DNA from: JALZAA01 sp035938395
GTDB lineage: Bacteria > Actinomycetota > Acidimicrobiia > IMCC26256 > JACDBD01
Assembly: GCA_035938395.1 (NCBI GenBank)
Contig: DASZGY010000113.1
Coordinates: 1-37,290, forward strand
Length of the DNA stretch: 37,290 bases
Direction of reading: 5' to 3'
The translations under genes and the position numbers were made by a program. How positions within the stretch are numbered: position 1 is the stretch's first letter; each line of letters begins with the position of its first letter. Below, piece by piece: positions 23,077-30,621 of this stretch. The notes under the pieces are model-generated. The model worked only from the letters and a program-made list of their open reading frames with translations. It did not search any database and was not told where the DNA came from.

Positions 23077-25713
23077 CTAGGCGTCGCTCCCCAGCGCCTC
23101 GGCGAGCTCGGCCCGGCCACGAACGCCGAGCTTCTCGTAGGCGCGCTGGAGATGGTTCTCGACCGTGCGTGTCGACACCACGATGGTCTCGGCGATCTCC
23201 CGGCTGGTCAGCCCGCGGGCGGCGAGGGTCGCCACTTCCCGCTCACGCTTGGTGAGCGCGACGGGCTGCGGAGCGGTCTCCAGGGCGGGACTGCGCGCAC
23301 CTTCGCAGCGTTCGGCGAGCAATCGGGCGCGTTGCGCCGCCGCCGACGCGCGGCGCTTGAGCCCCTCGCGGTCGTACAGCGTCGATGCCTGCGTCGCAGC
23401 CTCGGCCGCGTAGAGCCAGGCGCCGATGTCCTCGAACGCCTCGGACGCCTCGTCGAGCCCGGGCGCGTCGGTCTTCGTGAGAGCGGTCGCGTGCGCGAGC
23501 CGTGCCGGCATGAGCCGGCCGTCGACGTGCTCGGCGATCCGCTCGAGGTGCTCGGCCGCTTCGGCGGGCTCGCCGAGGCGGGCCAGGTCGTGGAACGCGC
23601 CCGCCGCCAGGGCGAACTGCCCGCCCTCGACGCCGGCGTCCGCGGCGGCGCGGAGCATTCCGAGGGCGCGCCCGTGCTCGCCGCGCAACCACGTGTACCA
23701 GGCGCGGCCGCGCTCGATGTCGACGTCCATCATGCGAATCGGCGTGAGCGGTTCGGCGTCGAGGTCCTCGAGCGCGGCCTCGGCGGCGTCGAGGTCGCCG
23801 CTCAGCGCGAGCGCGTGCGCGAGGCCGCCGAATCCCCAACGCGCGCTCGCGTGCGACAGCTCACCCCAGAGGACCGCCGCCTCTCGCAACCACCGGGCTG
23901 CGGTGACCACACGGCCCTGGAGCAGGCACGTGCGGCCGAGCATCACGGTGAACCAGCCCTGGCCTTCGAGCACCTGTGACTCGACGGCGCCGTCGTAGCC
24001 CGCCTGGGCGGTCGCCTCCGCCTCTTCGAGCCGACCGGCTTCGGCGAGCGCCAGCGCCCGCGCCACGAGATAGACGCCCGGGCCGGCCATCTGCACCTGG
24101 TTCCCGAGCTCGATCCGCAGCTCGAAGGCGCGGTCCGCGACCCGGATCGCATCGGATGTCCGGCCCGCGAGCGCGAGCGCGGTGCCGACTGCCAGCGCCG
24201 CCTTGACGACGACGCGGCCGGGGTACTGCGTCTCGTCGACGAGCGGCTCGCCCAGTGCGAGCGCCTCGCCCATGTCCGCCGCGAACAGCGCGTGGATCGC
24301 GCGTTGGCCGGTGAGCTCGGCGCGCAAGTTCGGGTCCTTGATCGCGCGTTCGGCGGCGATCGTGACCTCCTCGGCGTCGGCGGTCCGCCCGAGCCCCCGG
24401 AACAAGTTCGCCACCCGCGCCTCGGAGATCCGCGCCCGGTCCTCGTCGGTGTCGGCCTCGGCCTCGACGACGCGGAGGACGTCCTCCGCCGCCTCGTGCT
24501 CGCCGAGCGTGTCGAGCATCCCGCCGAGCAGGTGGCCCGCCTCGACGCCGGCGCCCGCGTCCCAGGCGGCGCGGGCGAGCCGCCGCGCCAGCGGGAAGTC
24601 GAACGAGAAACCTGCCTGACGCGCTGCGATCATCAACAGGTTGACGTGCTCGGTGTCGCCGCTCTCGAGCCGCCACACGGCGACCCGCAGCGCGTCCTCG
24701 GCCGACAGCTCACCGGCGTTCTCGACCGCGTCGGCGAGGAGGCGGCAGATCCGCTCGTAGCGACCCGACGTCAGGTCGGCCCGCAGGACCTCGCCGTAGA
24801 GCGGGTGGCCCATGCGCACCTGCCGGGCATTGCCTTCGGCTTCGATGTCGACGAGAGCGCGGGCTTCGAGGCGATCGATGCACGCGCGGCCGGCGAGCGC
24901 GACGGTGGTCTCGAGCGCGACGGGCTCGCCGACGCTCACGACCTCGAGCGCGTCGCGCTCGGCGTCGTCGAGCGTGCCCAGGCGCATTCCGACCAGCTCG
25001 GTCAGGCGCGGCGACGCAGCCAGCGAGCCCTGCAACCGCCAGATCCCCCGCTCGTCGGTGAGGGACCCCGACGCCACCGCCGAGATGATCAGCTCGCGCA
25101 GGAACAGGACGTTCCCCTCGCTCGTGGTGCGAAACGCGTGGACGGTGGTGCCGTCGACGGGACCGCCCAGCACGTCGACGGCCAGCATCGCGATGTCGGC
25201 GACCGTCAGCGGCGACACCTCGATGCGCTCGAGCAGCTCGTCTTTCCAGAGCATGACCACGGACTCGGGGGCCGGCTCGCCCGTGCGCAGCGTCACGACC
25301 GGGAACACGCCTCCGTCCAGGACGAGGTGCAGGAGCAACGCAGCCGACGCGTCGTCGAGGTCCTGGGCGTCGTCCACGAGGAGCATCAGAGGCCGGCCGT
25401 CGGGGTCGTCGAGGATCGCCTCGGCGAAGTAGCGGAGCAGGTCGCCGCGACTCTCGGACTCGCGGCTCGTCGCCGGCGGGAGCAGCGCGGCGAAGGCGCC
25501 GTACGGGATCGTGGCCGAGCTCCGGTTGGCACGGACGTGCGCGGTCCGGTACCCGCGCCCGGCCCCGACGCCCAGACACTCGAAGGCGAGCCGGGTCTTG
25601 CCGACGCCGGCGGGGCCTGCGAACAGCACGCCGCCGGATTGGCCGTCCATCGCCGCCGCCACCTGCGTGAGCTCGGCGACCCGCCCGACCAACGGCCACG
25701 TCGCGGTATTCAC
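23077..25713 (-). CDS. LAL-type LuxR family transcriptional regulator (ATPase-HTH)
   Basis: An 878-aa large ATP-binding LuxR regulator. The N-terminal AAA/NB-ARC-like ATPase has Walker A AGPAGVGKTRL (about 33-43) and Walker B LMLLVDDAQDLDD (about 108-120). The middle 300-800 is a run of helical TPR-like repeats with ALALA-rich pairs. The C-terminal 60 residues are a LuxR helix-turn-helix: LTKREREVATLAARGLTSRE, then VVSTRTVENHLQRAYEKLGV. Such proteins sense small ligands through the repeat region and activate nearby catabolic or secondary-metabolite genes. It is divergent from an ABC exporter with 155 bases between, a plausible target. GTG 25713 has AGGAAG about ten bases upstream. Confidence 0.93.
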   Translation of the reverse strand: MNTATWPLVGRVAELTQVAAAMDGQSGGVLFAGPAGVGKTRLAFECLGVGAGRGYRTAHVRANRSSATIPYGAFAALLPPATSRESESRGDLLRYFAEAILDDPDGRPLMLLVDDAQDLDDASAALLLHLVLDGGVFPVVTLRTGEPAPESVVMLWKDELLERIEVSPLTVADIAMLAVDVLGGPVDGTTVHAFRTTSEGNVLFLRELIISAVASGSLTDERGIWRLQGSLAASPRLTELVGMRLGTLDDAERDALEVVSVGEPVALETTVALAGRACIDRLEARALVDIEAEGNARQVRMGHPLYGEVLRADLTSGRYERICRLLADAVENAGELSAEDALRVAVWRLESGDTEHVNLLMIAARQAGFSFDFPLARRLARAAWDAGAGVEAGHLLGGMLDTLGEHEAAEDVLRVVEAEADTDEDRARISEARVANLFRGLGRTADAEEVTIAAERAIKDPNLRAELTGQRAIHALFAADMGEALALGEPLVDETQYPGRVVVKAALAVGTALALAGRTSDAIRVADRAFELRIELGNQVQMAGPGVYLVARALALAEAGRLEEAEATAQAGYDGAVESQVLEGQGWFTVMLGRTCLLQGRVVTAARWLREAAVLWGELSHASARWGFGGLAHALALSGDLDAAEAALEDLDAEPLTPIRMMDVDIERGRAWYTWLRGEHGRALGMLRAAADAGVEGGQFALAAGAFHDLARLGEPAEAAEHLERIAEHVDGRLMPARLAHATALTKTDAPGLDEASEAFEDIGAWLYAAEAATQASTLYDREGLKRRASAAAQRARLLAERCEGARSPALETAPQPVALTKREREVATLAARGLTSREIAETIVVSTRTVENHLQRAYEKLGVRGRAELAEALGSDA

Positions 25714-25771
25714 CTCGCCGTGTCTTCCTGCCCTGGAATCACGGCGTGCATTCTCGCGCGAACCGGCGTCG

Positions 25772-25821
25772 GCGGCGGCTTTGCCGACCGCCGTCGCAAA
25801 GCCGGAGCTTGCGACGGCGAC
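25772..25821 (+). repeat. Dispersed palindromic repeat, copy B
   Basis: The most symmetric copy of the element. Two stems can form: CGGCTTTGC (25776-25784) with GCAAAGCCG (25796-25804), or GCCGTCGCAA (25790-25799) with TTGCGACGGC (25809-25818). They share bases 25796-25799 and so exclude each other. It lies in the divergent gap between the LAL regulator and the ABC exporter, and its 3' end is 47 bases before the exporter start. Confidence 0.87.
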
Positions 25822-25852
25822 GAAGGGGAGAGGGAATCCCCGGGTACGCCGG

Positions 25853-25858
25853 TACGTT
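25853..25858 (+). promoter_or_regulatory. Candidate -10 (TACGTT) for the ABC exporter
   Basis: TACGTT fits TANNNT and lies ten bases before ATG 25869, which has no Shine-Dalgarno site. A transcript would have a leader of only about four bases. A direct repeat GGTACG (25843-25848 and 25851-25856) overlaps it. The fit is weaker than the six-base cases elsewhere. Confidence 0.35.
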
Positions 25859-25868
25859 TGACCGCTAG

Positions 25869-27737
25869 ATGATGTATCAGGCGATGCGGAGCTTCCGCAG
25901 CGATCCGGATGCGGTGGCGGGCAAACGCATCGACCGGGCCCTCGTCCGACGGGTCTTCCGCCTCGCGCGCCCCTATCGGCGGCTGCTCGTCGGCTTCCTC
26001 ATCACGGCGATCGCGGCCTCGATCGTGGTCGCCATCCCCCCGCTGCTGTTCCGGTCACTGCTGGACACCGCCGTGCCCCAGAAGGACCGGCTGCTGGTCA
26101 CGTGGCTGGCCCTGAGCGCGGTGGGGCTGGCGATCGCCAACGCGGCGCTGAACCTCTGGCAGCGCTGGTACTCGGCCCGCATCGGCGAGGGCCTCATCTT
26201 CGACATGCGCACGAAGCTGTTCGACCACGTCCAGCGGATGCCGGTCTCGTTCTTCACTCGCACCCAGACGGGCGCCCTCATGTCCCGCATGAACAACGAC
26301 GTGATCGGGGCCCAGCAGGCGATCACCAACACGCTGGGGACCGTCGTCGGCAACATCATCGGCCTCGCCGTGACGCTCACCGTCATGCTGGGGCTCGAGT
26401 GGCGGTTGACGATCCTGACGCTCATCGTCCTGCCCGCCTTCATCATCCCGGCTCGGCGCATCGGTCGGAAGCTCGTGGGCATCACCCGCGAGGGCATGCA
26501 GCTGAACGCGTCGATGAACAACACCGCCGCCGAGCGCTTCAACGTCGCCGGCGCGCTCGTCGTCAAGCTCTTCGGCAAGCAGGACCGCGAGCTCGAGCAG
26601 TTCTCGGATCGGGCCGAGCGCGTCCGCGACATCGGCGTCACGAGCGCCATGTATTCGCGCGTGCTGTTCGTCGCGCTCGGCCTCGTCGCCTCGATCGGTA
26701 CCGCGATCGTCTACTACGTCGGCGGCAACCTGGTGATCTCCGGATCGTTGTCGATCGGCACGGTGGCCGCCTTCGCGGTGTACGTCACCCAGATCTACCA
26801 GCCGCTCACGCAGCTCACGAACGCCCGCGTCGACGTGCTGACCACGTTGGTGTCGTTCGAGCGCGTGTTCGAGGTGCTCGACTTCGCCCCGTTGGTCCAC
26901 GACCGGCCCGGCGCCTTCGACTTGGTCGCGCCGAAGGGACGCGTCGAGCTCGATCACGTGTGGTTCCGGCACCCGCCCGCCGCCGTGACGTCCCTCCCCT
27001 CCCTCCAGGAGGGCGCCGTCCCCGACGACGAGGTGGAGAGCGGCTGGATCCTGCGCGACGTGTCGCTCGCCATCGAGCCCGGTGAGCTCGTCGCACTGGT
27101 CGGACCGTCGGGAGCGGGCAAGACGACCACCGCGATGCTCGTTCCGAGGATCGCCGACGTGAGCGAAGGCCGGGTACTCCTCGACGGCCACGACGTGCGT
27201 GATCTCACGCTCGATTCCGTGCGCGATGCGGTCGGGGTCGTCATGCAGGACCCGCACCTGTTCCACGACACGATCATCAACAACCTGCGGTACGCGCGAT
27301 CTGATGCAACCGACGACGAGATCGTCGCCGCGTGCAAGGCGGCCAGGATCAACGACCTGATCATGAGCCTCCCCGAGGGCTACGACACGTTCGTCGGCGA
27401 GCGCGGCTACCGGATGTCCGGCGGCGAGAAGCAGCGACTCGCGATCGCGAGGATGCTGTTGAAGGACCCGGCGATCGTGATCCTCGACGAGGCGACGTCG
27501 CATCTCGACTCCGAGTCGGAGCTCGCGATCCAACGGGCCCTCGCCGAGGCGCTGCGCGGCCGCACCGCGCTCGTGATCGCGCACCGGTTGTCGACGATCG
27601 TGAACGCGGATCGGATCCTCGTGATGGACGAGGGCCGCATCGTCGAGCAGGGCCGCCACGCCGAGCTGCTGCGCGAGCGCGGGCTGTACGCCGACCTGTA
27701 CCGCACCCAGCTCGACCAGGCGGCCGAGCCGGCGTAG
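25869..27737 (+). CDS. ABC exporter, full half-transporter (homodimer type)
   Basis: A 622-aa fused membrane/ATPase ABC exporter. Six spans lie between about residues 35 and 320, with the intracellular motif VSFFTRTQTGALMSRMNNDV typical of multidrug and lipid exporters. The ATPase domain has Walker A GPSGAGKTT, Q-loop VVMQDPHLF, signature MSGGEKQR, Walker B VILDEATSHLD with catalytic Glu, and H-loop IAHRLST, so both sites would be competent in a homodimer. An insert of about 25 residues (VTSLPSLQEGAVPDDEVESG) interrupts the ATPase before Walker A. ATG 25869 and 25872 are tandem; I use the first. Divergent from the LAL regulator. Confidence 0.93.
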   Translation: MMYQAMRSFRSDPDAVAGKRIDRALVRRVFRLARPYRRLLVGFLITAIAASIVVAIPPLLFRSLLDTAVPQKDRLLVTWLALSAVGLAIANAALNLWQRWYSARIGEGLIFDMRTKLFDHVQRMPVSFFTRTQTGALMSRMNNDVIGAQQAITNTLGTVVGNIIGLAVTLTVMLGLEWRLTILTLIVLPAFIIPARRIGRKLVGITREGMQLNASMNNTAAERFNVAGALVVKLFGKQDRELEQFSDRAERVRDIGVTSAMYSRVLFVALGLVASIGTAIVYYVGGNLVISGSLSIGTVAAFAVYVTQIYQPLTQLTNARVDVLTTLVSFERVFEVLDFAPLVHDRPGAFDLVAPKGRVELDHVWFRHPPAAVTSLPSLQEGAVPDDEVESGWILRDVSLAIEPGELVALVGPSGAGKTTTAMLVPRIADVSEGRVLLDGHDVRDLTLDSVRDAVGVVMQDPHLFHDTIINNLRYARSDATDDEIVAACKAARINDLIMSLPEGYDTFVGERGYRMSGGEKQRLAIARMLLKDPAIVILDEATSHLDSESELAIQRALAEALRGRTALVIAHRLSTIVNADRILVMDEGRIVEQGRHAELLRERGLYADLYRTQLDQAAEPA

Positions 27738-27750
27738 AAGCAAGAAGACG

Positions 27751-27771
27751 CGGCGGCGGCGCTCGCCGCCG
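27751..27771 (+). terminator. GC-rich hairpin after the ABC exporter
   Basis: CGGCGGCG (27751-27758) and CGCCGCCG (27764-27771) form a perfect 8-bp stem with a 5-base loop, 14 bases after the exporter stop. There is no T tract, so it would be a tract-less terminator or mRNA stabiliser. A TACGCT (27773-27778) directly follows and could be the -10 of the next gene. Confidence 0.4.
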
Positions 27772-27811
27772 ATACGCTCGCCCGGGGTCCCTCGACCGGA
27801 ACCGTTGAACC

Positions 27812-28804
27812 ATGCCGTCCGACGACACCACGCCGAACGCGTCCCGTCGCGAGCAGCGGTCCCGCCGGCGGCGCATCTGGCGACGCAGCCTCATCGTCGG
27901 AGTCGCCGTCGTGGTGCTCGCTGCCGGCACCGCGTACGCCGTGACCGGCCCGCTGCAACACGACGATCGAGGCGGTCACCGCGTGTCGCGATCGGTACCG
28001 ACCACTGCCCCCGTCGCCGGGACTGCGGCCGCGCAGACATGCCGCGCGCCACTGAACCCAGACGACCCGTTGCGACTCTGGATCGGGGGCGACTCGCTGG
28101 CCGGATCGCTCGGCCCTTCGCTCGGCCGGCGCGCCGGGTCCACCGGAGTCGTGCAGCCCGTCTTCGACTCCCGCGTCTCCAGCGGGCTGCTGTCGCCGGA
28201 CTTCGTGAACTGGCCCCAGCACGGCGCCGACGACATGTCGCTCTACAACCCCGAGGTCACCGTCTTCATCGTCGGCGCCAACGACGCGCAGAACCTCCCC
28301 GAAGGAGCCACGCGCGATCCGGGATGGCGCGCGCAGTACTCGGCGCTCGTCGAAGAGATGTTGACCGTCATCGGGGGGAACGGCCGCGCTGTGTACTGGG
28401 TCGGCGCCCCCGTGATGGCCGACGCCACGTACTCGGAACGTGTGCAGGGCGTCAACGACGTCTTCCGCGAGGTCGCGGCGAAGCACCCCGACGTCACGTA
28501 CGTCGACGCGTACACCCTGTTCTCAGCGCCCGACGGGACGTACGCGTCGATGCTGCCCGTCCCGGGCGGCAAGGTCGCGCGCGTGCGGGGCGCCGACGGC
28601 ATCCACCTCACTCCCGAAGGGGGCGACCTGCTCGCCGAGACGGTGTTCGAGCGCCTCGACGCTACGTGCCGGATCACGCAGCAGGCGGTGCCGGGCGCGG
28701 TCAAGGCGACCATCGAGGCGCCGGGGAGCTCTTCCGTACCGGGGTCGCGGCGAGACGCGCCCACTGCGACGACGAGGTCGACGACGGGCAGCTCCCGCCG
28801 CTGA
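27812..28804 (+). CDS. Membrane-anchored SGNH/GDSL hydrolase (DUF459-like)
   Basis: A 330-aa protein with an Arg-rich cytosolic N-terminus, one membrane span or uncleaved signal (about 26-44), a Ser/Pro/Thr linker, and an extracytoplasmic SGNH domain. Block I is GGDSLAGSLG with nucleophile S95; block III is VGANDAQ (N157, D158); block V is GADGIHLTPEGG with D262 and H265. This layout matches the DUF459 SGNH group, thought to act on cell-envelope esters such as O-acetyl groups. The last 40 residues are low-complexity Ser/Thr/Arg. The start is ATG 27812; a TACGCT at 27773-27778 is a candidate -10. The next gene, mcd, has its own promoter-like motif, so co-transcription is uncertain. Confidence 0.87.
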   Translation: MPSDDTTPNASRREQRSRRRRIWRRSLIVGVAVVVLAAGTAYAVTGPLQHDDRGGHRVSRSVPTTAPVAGTAAAQTCRAPLNPDDPLRLWIGGDSLAGSLGPSLGRRAGSTGVVQPVFDSRVSSGLLSPDFVNWPQHGADDMSLYNPEVTVFIVGANDAQNLPEGATRDPGWRAQYSALVEEMLTVIGGNGRAVYWVGAPVMADATYSERVQGVNDVFREVAAKHPDVTYVDAYTLFSAPDGTYASMLPVPGGKVARVRGADGIHLTPEGGDLLAETVFERLDATCRITQQAVPGAVKATIEAPGSSSVPGSRRDAPTATTRSTTGSSRR

Positions 28805-28848
28805 CGAGGCGAGATCGGGCGGGTAGGTCCGTCCGCCGTGCCCGTCGG

Positions 28849-28854
28849 TAGTCT
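28849..28854 (+). promoter_or_regulatory. Leaderless -10 element TAGTCT for mcd
   Basis: TAGTCT followed by exactly six bases (CCCCGC) and then ATG 28861. No Shine-Dalgarno sequence is present, so transcription probably starts on the ATG. Confidence 0.6.
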
Positions 28855-28860
28855 CCCCGC

Positions 28861-30495
28861 ATGACAGCGCGGCTCGAAGCGGCGGCGGCGGCCGTCGACG
28901 CCGCCGCCGAGCTCACCACCGGTGCGGCCGAGCACCTGGCTCGCGGCGCGGCCGAGGACGGGCGCATCTCCGTCGCCAAGCTCGATCGGCACCAGGTCCT
29001 GGCCTACGACCTCGCGCACGCCGCCAGCGCTCTCGAGGGATGCCGCGTCATGCTCGACTACGGCGCGCACGGCGAGCTCGAAGGGATGCTCGCGGGCGCT
29101 TTCGTCGCCGACGTGGTCGCCGACGTCGCGAGCAGGATCGTCGCTCGCGAGGAGATCTGGGGCGTCTCGGCCGATTCGCTCAAGCCCGCGCTCGACTTCG
29201 TCGCCGACCGCCGCTCGCCCGAGTTCCTCGAATCGATCGCGGCACGGCTCCCCAAGGACGGGACCGGCCCCCAGCACCTGTCCGACGACTTCGAGCTCGT
29301 CCGCGAGACGTTCCACCGTTTCGCCGCCGAGAAGGTGCGGCCGGTCGCGGAGCACGTCCATCGCGCGAACGCCGACATCCCCGAGGACGTCATCGCCGGG
29401 CTCGCAGAGATCGGCGGGTTCGGCTTGTCGGTGCCCGAGGAGTACGGCGGCTTCGCCGCCGGCGGCGAGCACGACTACCTCGGCATGGTCGTCGCCACCG
29501 AGGAGCTGTCGTGGGGGTCGCTCGGCGTCGGCGGGTCGCTGATCACCCGCCCCGAGATCCTCACTCGGGCCATCGTGCAGGGCGGCACCGACGAGCAGAA
29601 GCGACGGTGGCTGCCGGGCATCGCCAGCGGCGAGCTGATGGTCGGCGTGATGGTCACCGAGCCCGACTACGGCTCCGACGTCGCCCACATCAAGGTGACG
29701 GCGACACCGACCGAGGGCGGCTACCTGATCAGCGGCGTGAAGACGTGGGCGACGTTCGCCGGTCGCGCCAACGTCCTCATGCTCCTCGCCCGCACCGATG
29801 CCGACCGGACGTCCGGCCACCGTGGGCTCTCCCTGTTCGTGGTGGAGAAGGAGCCCGCCGCCGGGCACGCGTTCTCGTTCGAGCAGCCGGGCGGGGGCAA
29901 GGTCGAGGGCCGAGCCATCGACACGCTCGGGTACCGCGGCATGCACTCCTACGAGGTCGCCTTCGACGACTGGTTCGTGCCCGCCGAGAACCTCGTCGGC
30001 GGCGAGGCCGGGCTCGGACGCGGCTTCTACCTCCAGATGGAAGGGTTCGAGAACGGCCGTCTGCAGACGGCGGCCCGCGCCGTGGGGCTCATGCAAGCTG
30101 CCTTCGAGGCGGGCTTGGCGTACGCCCAGGAACGGCGAGTCTTCGGCCAGTCGGTGTTCGACTACCAGCTGAGCCAGGCGAAGCTCGCCCGGATGGCGAC
30201 GCTCATCCAGGCGGGACGGCAGTTCGCCTACGACGTCGCCCGCCGGATGGCCAAGGGCGAAGGTGCGCTGCAGGCGTCGATGGTCAAGGCGTACGTCTGC
30301 CGCGCCGCCGAATGGGTGACGCGCGAGGCGATGCAGCTCCACGGCGGCATGGGGTACGCGGAGGAGTTCCCCGTGTCCCGCTACTTCGTCGACGCCCGAG
30401 TGCTGTCGATCTTCGAGGGCGCCGACGAGACCCTCTGTCTGCGGGTCATCGCCCGCCGCCTCGCCGAGCAGGCCCTGGAGCGCGTGGGCGTCTGA
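28861..30495 (+). CDS. mcd: (2S)-methylsuccinyl-CoA dehydrogenase
   Basis: A 544-aa acyl-CoA dehydrogenase with an extra N-terminal helical domain of about 135 residues (LDRHQVLAYDLAHAASALEGCRVMLDYG), the length and layout of Mcd, the flavoprotein that oxidises methylsuccinyl-CoA to mesaconyl-CoA in the ethylmalonyl-CoA pathway (R. sphaeroides Mcd is about 550 aa). The dehydrogenase part has MVTEPDYGSDVAHIKV, ISGVKTWATFAGRAN, RRVFGQSVFDYQLSQAKLARM and LHGGMGYAEEFPVSRYF. ATG 28861 starts on a leaderless-type promoter. mcl and a mesaconyl-CoA hydratase candidate lie nearby, which strengthens the call. Ccr and the B12-dependent mutases are not in the window. Confidence 0.88.
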   Translation: MTARLEAAAAAVDAAAELTTGAAEHLARGAAEDGRISVAKLDRHQVLAYDLAHAASALEGCRVMLDYGAHGELEGMLAGAFVADVVADVASRIVAREEIWGVSADSLKPALDFVADRRSPEFLESIAARLPKDGTGPQHLSDDFELVRETFHRFAAEKVRPVAEHVHRANADIPEDVIAGLAEIGGFGLSVPEEYGGFAAGGEHDYLGMVVATEELSWGSLGVGGSLITRPEILTRAIVQGGTDEQKRRWLPGIASGELMVGVMVTEPDYGSDVAHIKVTATPTEGGYLISGVKTWATFAGRANVLMLLARTDADRTSGHRGLSLFVVEKEPAAGHAFSFEQPGGGKVEGRAIDTLGYRGMHSYEVAFDDWFVPAENLVGGEAGLGRGFYLQMEGFENGRLQTAARAVGLMQAAFEAGLAYAQERRVFGQSVFDYQLSQAKLARMATLIQAGRQFAYDVARRMAKGEGALQASMVKAYVCRAAEWVTREAMQLHGGMGYAEEFPVSRYFVDARVLSIFEGADETLCLRVIARRLAEQALERVGV

Positions 30496-30512
30496 GCGAG
30501 GAGACGCTCGGC

Positions 30513-30542
30513 GCGCTCAGCGACGGCGCGCTCAGCGACGGC
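30513..30542 (+). repeat. Tandem 15-bp direct repeat
   Basis: GCGCTCAGCGACGGC occurs twice back to back (30513-30527 and 30528-30542), just after the mcd stop and before copy C of the dispersed repeat. The two copies are identical. Confidence 0.85.
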
Positions 30543-30621
30543 GACCGGCTAGCGCGCGGCGACGGCGGCTTTGCCGACCGGCGCCGCAGGAGCCGGAGCT
30601 TGCGACGGCGACCGGCTAGCG
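30535..30621 (+). repeat. 20-bp direct repeats flanking copy C
   Basis: GCGACGGCGACCGGCTAGCG is present at 30535-30554 and again at 30602-30621, 67 bases apart. The second copy spans the stop codon of the convergent phosphodiester-glycosidase-like gene. The repeats bracket copy C. They look like either a duplication unit or target-site-like flanks; their GC-rich end also matches the end of the element itself, so slippage is possible. Confidence 0.8.
30562..30612 (+). repeat. Dispersed palindromic repeat, copy C
   Basis: A 51-base diverged copy with the same 5' arm (CGGCGGCTTTGCCGACCG) and the same 3' end (GCCGGAGCTTGCGACGGCGAC). The central part reads GCGCCGCAGGA, one base longer than in copies A and B, so the first hairpin cannot form. 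It lies in the convergent gap between mcd and the next minus-strand gene. Confidence 0.83.

Noticed and set aside
24292..25872. 526-codon plus-strand frame opposite the LAL regulator
   Set aside because: Antisense shadow; no start signals or motif, and the LuxR gene has clear ATPase and HTH domains.
26055..27743. 562-codon minus-strand frame opposite the third ABC exporter
   Set aside because: Antisense shadow with no recognisable domain.
28243..30342. 699-codon minus-strand frame opposite mcd
   Set aside because: Mirror composition of an Asp/Glu/Arg-rich gene; mcd is strongly supported on the plus strand.
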